Notes: a model not told the origin generated them from the letters alone. A stretch of DNA of 64,000 bases from Chaunax sp. Z400 (GCA_037577475.1 CM075204.1:10198855-10262854), one strand, 5' to 3'. Counted from the stretch's first letter, positions 33,540 to 43,600 are shown. Numbers and translations: made by a program.

Positions 33540-33848
33540 GTGAGGAACATTTATTGTCTTGCTATTCTCCCTCTGGGTTCTGTGAGAAAGGTTCACTTTT
33601 GCACGTTATTGTCTTCTCATGTATTTCCTCTAAATTTAGTGCTTAGGAGCTTGAAGGTGTTTAGCCGGACATCTGTGATAATCTTCAGGCCACCTGTAAA
33701 ATACACTGGTATGTCAAATTGATATCTGATATCAAATTTATCTTAAATACATTTAAATTCATCAAGGCTTTATTTTTACTAATCCCATAGCCAAAGCAAA
33801 CACTGAGCTGCTCATAAATTGATATCCATGTCCTCTGCTTCCTTCCAG

Positions 33849-34155
33849 CCTGCTGTTCCTTTGTCCCAGCCTGCTGCCACCTCCCAGCCTAACATCTCCA
33901 TGGCTGCTGCCTCCCTGACACAACCTATTGTCTCCTCAGAGGTGGATTCATCATCTCCTGATGAGTCTGGGGTATGTAAAAACATAATTATGTGCTTAGA
34001 AATCACTCTCTCTGCACTTAGCTCCACTTCTCAAACTTTGTTGCTCATCTCATCTCTGATTTTTTCAGGCTGTGGAGGATTCTGGTGTTCCAGGCATGGA
34101 CAGAGTCGACAGCTTGGCAGAGTATCTGGAGGAGCTGAGAACAGAGACTGTCTAG
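33849..34155 (+). CDS. second P-Q exon pair, copy A (open, unknown protein)
   Basis: P2 33849-33971 (41 codons, PAVPLSQPAATSQPNIS...) joins Q2 34069-34155 (28 codons plus stop) in phase 0. Q2 reads AVEDSGVPGMDRVDSLAEYL and ends ELRTETV. MGRRGGK of exon 1 also ends in phase 0, so a 76-residue alternative product skipping the SGNH exon is possible. The sequence is Ser/Pro/acidic and probably disordered. No family recognised; inference from splice signals only. Confidence 0.35.
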
Positions 34156-34593
34156 CAGTCACAAACCAGCAGGTGAGGAACATTTATTGTCTTGCTATTC
34201 TCCCTCAGGGTTCTGTGAGAAAGGTTCACTTTTGCACGTTATTGTCTTCTCATGTATTTCTTCTAAATTTAGTGCCTTGGAGGACCTCCATCCCTTCTCC
34301 TACTCCATCCACCATGTGGAGCACTAACCCTGTTCTACACCTCAGCCTGGCAGTATAGCCTCTGTAAGTACAGCAGTATTTATTCATTGGTCCGGCTCTG
34401 TTGTAAGTCATCTTTAGTGTTGCATTTATTGATGCAGTAAAGTAACTTCCGTTTGTTGTTGTCTTCCAAACAGGGCGAGTCTGTAGGAGTTCAACCAGTC
34501 ACTGCTGGGGCTTCAACTTAAACAAGTCTCCTCTAAAATCCAAGCTCCTCCGTCTCCTCCCAAGCTGATGCCTCCTCCATGGCTTCTGCTTCC
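34156..34593 (+). other. third round of exon-like blocks, copy A
   Basis: Donor GTGAGG at 34173, acceptor before 34272 (TGCCTTGGAGG), donor GTAAGT at 34364, acceptor TTCCAAACAG before the GGCGAGTCTG block. It repeats the 32398-32830 arrangement with small changes, showing internal duplication within each 8 kb copy. Confidence 0.45.
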
Positions 34594-34644
34594 TTATCCT
34601 CTCTAATGAGATCCCACCAGATGGGATCTCATTAGAGAGGATAA
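34594..34644. repeat. perfect 51-base hairpin, copy A
   Basis: 23-base arms 34594-34616 and 34622-34644 are exact reverse complements around the loop CCAGA. The same perfect hairpin occurs at 47804-47854. A long ATT/ATC trinucleotide run follows (34645-34720). Function unknown: small RNA hairpin, recombination scar or foldback remnant. Confidence 0.85.
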
Positions 34645-34725
34645 TATTATTATTATTGCCATTACCATTATTATTATTACTATTACTATTATTATCATCA
34701 TCATTATTAATATTATTATTATCAT
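34645..34725. repeat. ATT/ATC trinucleotide repeat, copy A
   Basis: Imperfect run of ATT with ACT, ATC and CAT variants directly after the hairpin; repeated at 47855-47935. Confidence 0.85.
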
Positions 34726-34824
34726 TGTAGTTATGTGGTAGGTATTTAACTACAAATTTTTATCTTTCTTTTAGCTATTATTGTTATTGTGGTTGTACAT
34801 GTTGGTGTCACTGTCCCTCACTCC

Positions 34825-34885
34825 CCCCTCTCTCTCTCCACCTATCCTCCCTATCTCTCTCTCTCTCTCTCTCCACCTATCCTCC

Positions 34886-34924
<39 letters not shown>

Positions 34925-34997
34925 CACCTATCCTCCCTATCTCTCTCTCTCTCTCCACCTATCCTCCCTCTCTCTCTCTCTCCACCTATCCTCCCTA

Positions 34998-35044
<47 letters not shown>
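34825..35044. repeat. CT-rich minisatellite, copy A
   Basis: Repeated CCACCTATCCTCCCTAT blocks separated by (CT)n of varying length. It differs in block number and length from copy B (48030-48262). Long open frames here are low-complexity artefacts. Confidence 0.9.
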
Positions 35045-35047
<3 letters not shown>

Positions 35048-35172
35048 CAACCGGTCAGAGCAGAGGGCCGCCCACCATGAGTCTTGGATCTGCTCGAGGT
35101 TTCTGCCTGTTAAAAGGAAGTTTTTCCTCGCCATTGTCGCCAAGTGCTTGCTCATGGGGGATTGTTGGGTTT
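35044..35172 (+). mobile_element. teleost dispersed repeat tail, copy A
   Basis: Contains GAGGTTTCTGCCTGTTAAAA, then TTTTTCCTCGCC and GCCAAGTGCTTGCTCATGGG, a sequence I recall as widespread in teleost genomes and generally taken as a retroelement 3' part. Family not assigned. Copy B is at 48265-48393. Confidence 0.6.
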
Positions 35173-35189
35173 CAGTGGAATAAGATTAA

Positions 35190-35585
35190 ATTAAATTTAT
35201 TAAATTATATTAAATTAATAAATAAGATATATATAATTGTAAATAGGACCGGAACTATACTTTCCTCTTGGAAAGTATAAATAAAATAAAATAAAATAAA
35301 ATAAACAAATATAAAATTAAAAATTAAATTAATAAATAAAATATATAGTTGTAAATAGGACTCGAACTATACTTTCCTCTTGGAAAGTATAAATTAAATA
35401 AAATAAAATAATAAATATTAAATTAATAAATAAAAAAATAAATAATAAATAAATAAAATGTATATAGTTGTAAATAGGACTCAAACTATACTTTCCTCTT
35501 GGAAAGTATAAATTATAATAATTAAAATAAAATAAAATAATATGTATATTTATTGATTTATATACTGTATAAATAAAATTGATTT
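35190..35585. repeat. AT-rich minisatellite with repeated small hairpins, copy A
   Basis: Three units about 112-119 bp apart each hold arms TATACTTTCC and GGAAAGTATA around TCTT (35256-35279, 35368-35391, 35487-35510), separated by (AAAT)n. The matching copy B units (about 48450-48690) have mutated arms. Confidence 0.8.
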
Positions 35586-36140
35586 GACTTGAGATCCACT
35601 CGTACCTTGGGTTGGTTGTTTTGAAGAGAATATATTTTAAATTAATTTTAACTATTCTAATTATCTGTTAATCCACCCTGCCTTTAATACCTGTGGATTT
35701 TTATTGATTTCATTCAGTATTGAATGTTTTGTCAGAGTGATTGATTGTTAGACTGTACTGTCTCTCATGACTCTTGATTTATGAACATTTTCTCCTACTC
35801 AGGTGTATAGATATATAAATATGAATTATATTCAAATTTACAATAGAAACACTTAAATAACATCTTGACAAAATAAATTCTTTATAAATATATGTTGAAG
35901 TTGTTGGCTGTTTTTCTGAACCCATTGCACATTGGAGTTTGAGTGTTTTGATCCTTTGTTGCAATTATTGGTCAGCAATCACTATTATTATTATAATTAG
36001 TTATTAACTATAATTTTCCACAGGGCATAGAAAATGCTTGTGGTGAGTCGTTTTACATGTTTCATGTTAAATATGTTAAGTAAAAATGGATTGTTTGATA
36101 AGACTATCTTATCACTGTCCAGTTAATGATGTTAATTCCC
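35586..36140 (+). other. end of copy A and spacer start
   Basis: Non-coding AT-rich sequence. Copy A identity ends at 36103 after TTTGATAAGA. Nothing gene-like is seen. Confidence 0.7.
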
Positions 36141-36185
36141 ATTATGTGTTAGCATTGAGCTAACAGATTAAGAGCTAGCTATTTA

Positions 36186-36239
<54 letters not shown>

Positions 36240-36279
36240 GCTAGCTCTTAATCTGTTACCTCAATGCTAACACATAATA
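36141..36279. repeat. 139 bp AT-centred palindrome
   Basis: Arms of about 44 bases (36141-36184 and 36236-36279) are reverse complements with one mismatch. They contain AGCATTGAGCTAACAG on the left and CTGTTACCTCAATGCT on the right, around roughly 45 bases of (AT)n; another (AT)n follows at 36278-36291. Sequences of this form extrude cruciforms and break easily. It lies just after the copy A breakpoint and just before the coiled-coil gene array. Confidence 0.85.
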
Positions 36280-36566
36280 TATATATATATATTTATGACC
36301 TGCAGTCAGGAACAGAGAGTCATTGGTTTTTGTATCTTTAACTGGATGGACAGCCTAAACCGGTGAAAAAAAACGGTTTGAGCGTCAAGATTTGGAGACA
36401 CCAGAAAAGTCAGGCCAAACAAACTGGTCTCACTTTTCAGGTGTAAACCCGAATCTGGTCTTCGTGAAGATACGAGAGCAAATACTAACCTGGTCCTGAT
36501 GTGGGTCTGTAGGACTGAACTAATCTCCAGCCACACAAATGTTCTGTTTTTAACTTCTGGACTTGA

Positions 36567-36572
36567 AATAAA
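36567..36572 (+). terminator. polyadenylation signal of truncated array unit
   Basis: AATAAA in the 3'UTR-like sequence whose coding exons are missing upstream, since the palindrome sits there instead. The equivalents in complete units are 38272-38277 and 39968-39973. Confidence 0.5.
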
Positions 36573-36908
36573 AAAAATAGAAAATAGAAAAAAAAATCCT
36601 GTTTGTTGTTGGGTTGTTTTTTAGGATCTAAAGTTACATTACATTTATGTGTTTTATTAAATATGTTTGATGGAGACATCAGGGGATGAGGACTGATCAG
36701 TTCTCTGACCACGTGACAACCTCCTGCTTCATGGCGAAACATCAACATTTGCCGCACAGCCAAGCCTACAACTTTGCACGAAAACACACAAGCTTCAGAA
36801 TCCTGCATTACCAACTTGTTATAGCTGTTCTCACTGAATTTGAAGCCAATATGTTCAACAGCCACTACTACTAGTGTATCAAAACGTAAAATATGTCATC
36901 TTCTGTTG

Positions 36909-36922
36909 CCACTAGGTGGCAG
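36909..36922 (+). promoter_or_regulatory. CTCF-consensus match in array repeat, unit 1
   Basis: CCACTAGGTGGCAG fits the 14-base CTCF core CCASYAGRKGGCRS exactly. Repeated at 38612-38625; mutated (GGTGACAG) at 40308-40321. Binding is untested. Confidence 0.4.
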
Positions 36923-37292
36923 TATGACTACAGCTAAATTTTATCATGTGGATGTCTTTAGAGTGGGACCCTTAACCAGCATTTGAAGTTTTGTACTGAT
37001 TGGACCTTAGACAATGAAGTCATGACAATTTTCAGTTTCATGGCGAAACATCAAAATTTGACGAAATGTGACAGCTGGACATGCCCACACCGTTCAACGC
37101 AAAAAACTGTGTGGTTTGCACAACAGGTACAAACTGGTATCCTAGCAACAACAAGATGAAAGCCAATAGAGGTATGGATAGCCAAAAGAGGTTATGATGA
37201 CATCATAGATGTCATCATAGATGTCATCATAGCAAGATGAAAGCCAATAGAGGTTTTGATGTCATAATGTCCTTCCTAGAATGTCGGGATGC

Positions 37293-37299
37293 TATAAAA
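37293..37299 (+). promoter_or_regulatory. TATA box of coiled-coil gene, unit 1
   Basis: TATAAAA about 66 bases before the ATG at 37359, preceded by a TGATGACATC-rich segment. The identical box is at 38989-38995 in unit 2. Confidence 0.55.
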
Positions 37300-37358
37300 C
37301 AACCAGGTTTGGTTCAGACACGTTAGGCAAATTAAAGACTCAACTATAAACCACGGAC

Positions 37359-38002
37359 ATGAACAGAGGACAAACTCTGACAACAACAGATGAAAAATCA
37401 GTGAGGCTGTCCCAAGGTACACTTGTGGGGAGTCGTCGTTGAGATCGAGGTGGAGATGCTGTCGGTTTTCCTAAATAAGGTTCAACGACAGACAGACGGC
37501 AGGAGGAGAAATCTTCCCTCCTTCAGGAGACAGAGGGTCTGAAGAAGACTCTGCTGAAGAAGGAGCAGGAGTGGGAGGAGAAGGAGACCGCCTTGACAAC
37601 CCAGCTTGACGAGGAGAGATCCACATCTGTGGCTCAGCTCGACGAGCAGAAAAGGAGTTCAACACGGAGCAGGAGTGGGAGGAGAAGGAGACCGCCTTGA
37701 CAACCCAGCTTGACGAGGAGAAATCCACATCTGTGGCTCAGCTCGACGAGCAGAAAAAGGAGTTCAACACCCTTACAGCTGCTCTGAAGGAGGCTGAACA
37801 ACAGGTGGAGACCAATCGGGTCCACTGGGAGGAGGACAGGTCGTTACACCTTCAGGAGACAGAGGCCCTGAGAAAGGATCTGCTGAACAATCAGCAGGAG
37901 TGGGAGGAGAAGGAGAGGGTCATGACATCCCAGCTGGTAGAGCTCGAGGCTCAGATCCAGAAGAAGAAGAAGAAGAAGAAGTGGTACAGGAGATTTTTCT
38001 AG
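37359..38002 (+). pseudogene. small coiled-coil protein gene, unit 1, frameshifted
   Basis: Exon 1 37359-37416 (MNRGQTLTTTDEKSVRLSQ plus one base, donor GTACAC) joins exon 2 at 37480 across a 63 bp intron; phases match. Exon 2 encodes a Glu/Lys/Gln coiled coil. After 105 bp were duplicated inside it (repeat starts 37563 and 37667), one A is missing, so the frame ends early at TGA 37698-37700. Past the shift the frame is open to 38002: TTQLDEEKSTSVAQLDEQKK ... EAQIQ followed by seven Lys and WYRRFF. The basic aromatic tail may bind membrane (inference). PolyA signal at 38272. No family recognised. It could be a young pseudogene or an assembly error. Confidence 0.6.
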
Positions 38003-38271
38003 AGCCCAGACCTGCAGTCAGGAACAGAGAGTCTTTGTATCTTTAACTGGATGGACAGCCTAAACCGGTGAAAAAAAACGGTTTGAGCGTCAAGATTTGG
38101 AGACACCAGAAAAGTCAGGCCAAACAAACTGGTCTCACTTTTCAGGTGTAAACCCGAATCTGGTCTTCGTGAAGATACGAGAGCAAATACTAACCTGGTC
38201 CTGATGTGGGTCTGTAGGACTGAACTAATCTCCAGCCACACAAATGTTCTGTTTTTAACTTCTGGACTTGA

Positions 38272-38277
38272 AATAAA
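38272..38277 (+). terminator. polyadenylation signal, coiled-coil gene unit 1
   Basis: AATAAA about 270 bases after the stop codon, followed by TG-rich CCTGTTTGTTGTTGGGTTG. Confidence 0.6.
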
Positions 38278-38611
38278 AAAAATAGAAAATAGAAAAAAAA
38301 ATCCTGTTTGTTGTTGGGTTGTTTTTTAGGATCTAAAGTTACATTACATTTATGTGTTTTATTAAATATGTTTGATGGAGACATCAGGGGATGAGGACTG
38401 ATCAGTTCTCTGACCACGTGACAACCTCCTGCTTCATGGCGAAACATCAACATTTGCCGCACAGCCAAGCCTACAACTTTGCACGAAAACACACAAGCTT
38501 CAGAATCCTGCATTACCAACTTGTTATAGCTGTTCTCACTGAATTTGAAGCCAATATGTTCAACAGCCTAGTAGTAGTGTATCAAAACGTAAAATATGTC
38601 ATCTTCTGTTG

Positions 38612-38625
38612 CCACTAGGTGGCAG
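38612..38625 (+). promoter_or_regulatory. CTCF-consensus match in array repeat, unit 2
   Basis: Exact repeat of the 36909-36922 match (CCACTAGGTGGCAG). Confidence 0.4.
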
Positions 38626-38988
38626 TATGACTATAGCTAAATTTTATCATGTGGATGTCTTTAGAGCGGGACCCTTAACCAGCATTTGAAGTTTTGTACT
38701 GATTGGACCTTAGACAATGAAGTCATGACAATTTTCAGTTTCATGGCGAAACATCAAAATTTGACGAAATGTGACAGCTGGACATGCCCACACCGTTCAA
38801 CGCAAAAAACTGTGTGGTTTGCACAACAGGTACAAACTGGTATCCTAGCAACAACAAGATGAAAGCCAATAGAGGTATGGATAGCCAAAAGAGGTTATGA
38901 TATGATGTCATCATAGATGTCATCATAGCAAGATGAAAGCCAATAGAGGTTTTGATGTCATAATGTCCTTCCTAGAATGTCGGGATGC

Positions 38989-38995
38989 TATAAAA
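38989..38995 (+). promoter_or_regulatory. TATA box of coiled-coil gene, unit 2
   Basis: TATAAAA 66 bases before the ATG at 39055; same spacing as unit 1. Confidence 0.55.
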
Positions 38996-39054
38996 CAACC
39001 AGGTTTGGTTCAGACACGTTAGGCAAATTAAAGACTCAACTATAAACCACGGAC

Positions 39055-39698
39055 ATGAACAGAGGACAAACTCTGACAACAACAGATGAAAAATCAGTGA
39101 GGCTGTCCCAAGGTACACTTGTGGGGAGTCGTCGTTGAGATCGAGGTGGAGATGCTGTCGGTTTTCCTAAATAAGGTTCAACGACAGACAGACGGCAGGA
39201 GGAGAAATCTTCCCTCCTTCAGGAGACAGAGGCTCTGAAGAAGACTCTGCTGAAGAAGGAGCAGGAGTGGGAGGAGAAGGAGACCGCCTTGACAACCCAG
39301 CTTGACGAGGAGAGATCCACATCTGTGGCTCAGCTCGACGAGCAGAAAAGGAGTTCAACACGGAGCAGGAGTGGGAGGAGAAGGAGACCGCCTTGACAAC
39401 CCAGCTTGACGAGGAGAAATCCACATCTGTGGCTCAGCTCGACGAGCAGAAAAAGGAGTTCAACACCCTTACAGCTGCTCTGAAGGAGGCTGAACAACAG
39501 GTGGAGACCAATCGGGTCCACTGGGAGGAGGACAGGTCGTTACACCTTCAGGAGACAGAGGCCCTGAGAAAGGATCTGCTGAACAATCAGCAGGAGTGGG
39601 AGGAGAAGGAGAGGGTCATGACATCCCAGCTGGTAGAGCTCGAGGCTCAGATCCAGAAGAAGAAGAAGAAGAAGAAGTGGTACAGGAGATTTTTCTAG
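39055..39698 (+). pseudogene. small coiled-coil protein gene, unit 2, frameshifted
   Basis: Near-identical to the gene at 37359-38002: exon 1 39055-39112, 63 bp intron, exon 2 from 39176. It has the same 105 bp internal duplication, missing base and early TGA (39394-39396). A difference seen in the coding part is GGTCTGAAG in unit 1 versus GCTCTGAAG here. Sharing the lesion means it arose before the tandem copying, or that the model should use another frame. PolyA signal at 39968. Confidence 0.6.
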
Positions 39699-39967
39699 AG
39701 CCCAGACCTGCAGTCAGGAACAGAGAGTCTTTGTATCTTTAACTGGATGGACAGCCTAAACCGGTGAAAAAAAACGGTTTGAGCGTCAAGATTTGGAGAC
39801 ACCAGAAAAGTCAGGCCAAACAAACTGGTCTCACTTTTCAGGTGTAAACCCGAATCTGGTCTTCGTGAAGATACGAGAGCAAATACTAACCTGGTCCTGA
39901 TCTGGGTCTGTAGGACTGAACTAATCTCCAGCCACACAAATGTTCTGTTTTTAACTTCTGGACTTGA

Positions 39968-39973
39968 AATAAA
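39968..39973 (+). terminator. polyadenylation signal, coiled-coil gene unit 2
   Basis: AATAAA in the same 3'UTR position as unit 1. Confidence 0.6.
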
Positions 39974-40526
39974 AAAAATAGAAAATAGAAAAAAAAATCC
40001 TGTTTGTTGTTGGGTTGTTTTTTAGGATCTAAAGTTACATTACATTCATGTGTTTTATTAAATATGTTTGATGGAGACATCAGGGGATGAGGACTGATCA
40101 GTTCTCTGAACACGTGACAACCTCCTGCTGCAGGGTGAAACATCAACATTTGCCGCACAGCCAAGCCTACAACTTTGCACGAAAACACACAAGCTTCAGA
40201 ATCCTGCATTACCAACTTGTTATAGCTGTTCTCACTGAATTTGAAGCCAATATGTTCAACAGCCTAGTAGTAGTGTATCAAAACGTAAAATATGTCATCT
40301 TCTGTTGCCACTAGGTGACAGTATGACTATAGCTAAATTTTATCATGTGGATGTCTTTAGAGCGGGACCCTTAACCAGCATTTGAAGTTTTGTACTGATT
40401 GGACCTTAGACAATGAAGTCATGACAATTTTCAGTTTCATGGCGAAACATCAAAATTTGACGAAATGTGACAGCTGGACATGCCGACACCGTTCAACGCA
40501 AAAAACTGTGTGGTTTGCACAACAGG

Positions 40527-40954
40527 TGATTCAGGAGCCAAGAATCAATTGAAAGAATCCTTTTCTTGTTTTTTTACTGTTGTAGGAAACTGTTACCAAC
40601 TGGGTAAATTCAGTTTAGTCCCTTAATTACAGACAACTTCATTTATCAGGCTGGTCCCTGTTGTCTAGCTAAAATGGAATAATCTTTATAAATGGTGAAG
40701 AACATTAAACTGTCTGATTCCTAAAACTAATCTTATTTCTTCTGATCATTTTCTAGTCAAAGAACACAAGCAATTGTTTTTCACTTGAGCATAGAGGTCA
40801 ATCAAAGTAGTCTGCTGAAAAGTTATCAAATATCTGGTTTCTGAGGCAAAATGTCTCCATGTTGGATTAGTAGTTTCCAAAGTTCGCTAATTTAGCCTTT
40901 AATTAAAGTTTACAGTCACAAGCAGTAAAACACAGCTAGCACAGGCTCATATTG
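40527..40954. other. unique spacer before copy B flank
   Basis: About 430 bp seen once in the window. No coding or repeat structure recognised. Confidence 0.6.
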
Positions 40955-41187
40955 TAGATGAGTGAAAGTGATACGCTCTATTGATTCAGTGATGTTAGGA
41001 GGTAAATATGGCTCTAATAAATTACCTTCAGTGGACAATAATTGTCAAGAGAAGGAATCACCCAGACTAAATACACTGGGATAAGGAGGGAATGACAAAC
41101 AGGTGGCACAGAGAGGAGGAGACAACCACAGGAGGAGATGATCAGACAATCACACACTGGAGGAACATATTAAGGAAATATTAAGAA
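40955..41187. repeat. flank repeat F1 before copy B
   Basis: Starts TAGATGAGTGAAAGTGATAC and recurs after copy B at 49275-49825. F1 lacks 332 bp present in F2 (49372-49703); both sides of that interval show AAGAG. Confidence 0.85.
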
Positions 41188-42365
41188 AGGCAGATGTATA
41201 ATCACTATGCGTGAACCCAGACTTAAATACATGCTGGTACATTTGTAGTCCAAGAGGATTTCAAGGACTACAAGTCCCATAAACCCAACACAGCGTGTTC
41301 TCGCTGAGTTTTGGAAAAGTGACACTCACACAAAGCACACTTCTTTATTTTTATTTTCTCAAAGGAAGGCTTCCCCGGTCTCTCAGTGCAGTGCATTCAG
41401 TGTGTAATTAATGTGTAGATATTGTTGAAGGTGAAGAAGAAATGATCTATTTTGTATTTCAGCCGTAGAAAGGACAAGGTTAACTAAATATGATACGCCT
41501 GTGTTAAGTTGGGAACACTTTCCAAATGTGAAGATCGTTTGAAATCGACTGAGAAGGATCAACTCTGTGCCTTCGGTCTGAACCGACACCTTACGCAGAC
41601 ATACTTTATTAGCCTGTAGCGGGCTTTCTGTTGGTGTACCACGCTGTCTGACAGCATTTTCTGTTGTACAGACACACAATGCATACAAGACTGTTATGTT
41701 TGAGTGACTTAGAATGTCCTGTTCTTTCCACACACAGCACAGTCGCTCTGAATGAACATTTATTATGTGGAATGGATAAAACTCAGCTTTCAGTTTGAGC
41801 ACTATGAACCTGAAGCCTTCACTTCCAGTGTCCATCCTGTATGTCTCATGCAACACACTCCTCTTACCAAAGTCATGAAATACTGTAAATGTAAATTAGG
41901 GTTGGAGTCACTTCACTTTTAACTCAGTTTTATTCCTAGATAGTTGAAGAAAATCTTCAGTACGACACTGATTGTATGGGTCTATTAAGACTTTAAAGAC
42001 TAACTGGATGGATTTCATGTTTTTAAAATATTGACATTTATAAATCTTTCAACATTGTGTTCAAAAATCTGTCTTGATTGCTGAGTTCAAAGTGAAAATG
42101 AAGCCAACTTTAATGCATTTTGCAGCTAGCGTAAGGCAACTTGTTTACCACTCACGTAATACCGTTGTACCATGCATACTGTGCAACCCCAGTGTTTGAC
42201 TCTCCTGTAATCCAAACTGTTGATAAATGTCCTTTTTTTTATTGATCCATGACACTGGAACTATTTTGTAACATAATGTATATTTATTTTGTATGGTTTT
42301 AAGACACTGGAAAGAAAAGATAATTGTGACTGTAAAATAAAGATGACATGATGAATTTTTAACTG
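41188..42365 (+). pseudogene. detached duplicate of celsr1 3'UTR
   Basis: Matches the distal celsr1 3'UTR including its AATAAA (about 42337-42342), but no celsr1 coding exon lies upstream. It could be transcribed only from an unrelated start. Confidence 0.7.
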
Positions 42366-43600
42366 TCTTGTGCTGCCTGTTATATACATCTGTTCCCGGA
42401 CAGATCTGCAGACTGCAATCCTCCATCCATCACTGGACCAATTACACACACACACGGATGCGCAACAGCCCTACTCATCATTGTCTTCATCAATTAAGGA
42501 ATAAGGACAGAGGATTGGGAGAGAATAGGGGCAGAGGGTCCACCGGCCAAGGACCACACAGTGGGGTTGTTTAAATAGCAATGATCCATGTGAAGGCATA
42601 TCAGGCCTTTTATAGGGGGTGGGAAATTGCACTGGGGGGCTATATAGCCTAAACACTATCACATTATTATTATAAAATAATAAGACTCAGCGGTCCACCT
42701 CCATCTAAAGGACAAGGGACACTCCTTTGAAAACAACAACGAACACCTGGACAGAGAGGACAGGTGGTTTGACAGAGTAATGGAAGGTCAAACTAGAAGA
42801 CTGGGGTCTAACCACCACCTCTCAGGCACACAATGCAGTCGTAGCATCTCTCCCCAGACAATTTCATTGTCATTCACATTTTGAATTATGTGATGCTAAT
42901 GACTCACATGATGTGGATATGACATAAAATCAATATTCTGTTGTTGTTGTAGAAATAATTTATAAACCCAAACCAGCTGTTCATTGTTCATGCTGGCTCA
43001 TTGGAAACTTAGTGGTTAGACCTGCACTAAATGTCTCAGGAGTTAAAGGCCTATTCATGAACAAGCATTATAATGATCACTGAAACACTCAGTGTAAACC
43101 ACTGCATCACTGTATCGCCCCCTAATGTCCCAACACACCTGAATTCACCTCATATTTCCCTGAAGTCATATATTTATATCGGCCTACTGTCTTTATTAAG
43201 ACACTGTTATGAGCTGACAGCGCAGCAGGCCTCTCTCTCCCTTGTAAAGAGTCAAGCTAGCTCACCCACCAATCGGTCTCTCTCTGTAAACAAATACAAT
43301 CCATCCAAACAAGACGGTGTTTCCTTAAATATAATAAAATCTCAGCGTTGTAAATGAATGGATGTATTTCTTTCCGCAATCCACAGCAAAATAAATAAAT
43401 AAATAAACGCAAGATGCTAGTATGTGTTTATTTTTAGCACGATCTGAGCAAAATACCCATGTATGCGGTTTATACTAAATTTATAAAATTTCTAAATTTA
43501 TACCCATTTATACTAAATGCGAACAGCGACAGGTAAATACATAAATAAAATAAATTGATAAATAAAATAAAAAAACTAAATTTCTATACTGAGAAAAATA

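Larger units (their letters stand above)
27915..36103 (+). repeat. segmental duplication, copy A (8.2 kb)
   Basis: Nearly base-for-base identical to 41188-49274 in the same orientation, offset 13.2 kb; by eye most 60-base lines differ at 0-3 positions. It contains the distal celsr1 3'UTR, the SGNH-like gene, its downstream exon-like blocks, a 51-base hairpin, CT minisatellite and AT-rich tail. The left breakpoint lies inside the celsr1 3'UTR, so this is a genomic duplication rather than an ordinary transposon. Confidence 0.92.
36297..40526 (+). repeat. tandem array of a 1.7 kb unit
   Basis: Units begin GACCTGCAGTCAGGAACAGA at 36297, 38009 and 39705 (spacing 1712 and 1696). Each unit runs from the 3'UTR of one coiled-coil gene, through a dispersed repeat with CATGGCGAAACATCAA motifs, to the next promoter and exons. 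The third unit is cut at about 40526, before its promoter. Units 1 and 2 differ by few bases, including a GATGTCATCATA copy-number change near 37200. Confidence 0.9.

Noticed and set aside
34781..35280. Long Ser/Leu/Pro open frames (also 47991-48299)
   Set aside because: Translation of CT minisatellite; open in several frames by composition only.
27915..36103. Whole 8 kb unit as an autonomous transposon or provirus
   Set aside because: No reverse transcriptase, integrase or transposase, no terminal repeats, and the left edge falls within the celsr1 3'UTR.
37471..37825. Minus-strand open frames in the coiled-coil exon (also 39167-39521)
   Set aside because: Antisense shadows of a Glu/Lys/Gln-rich coiled coil, which reads as Ser/Leu/Phe on the other strand.
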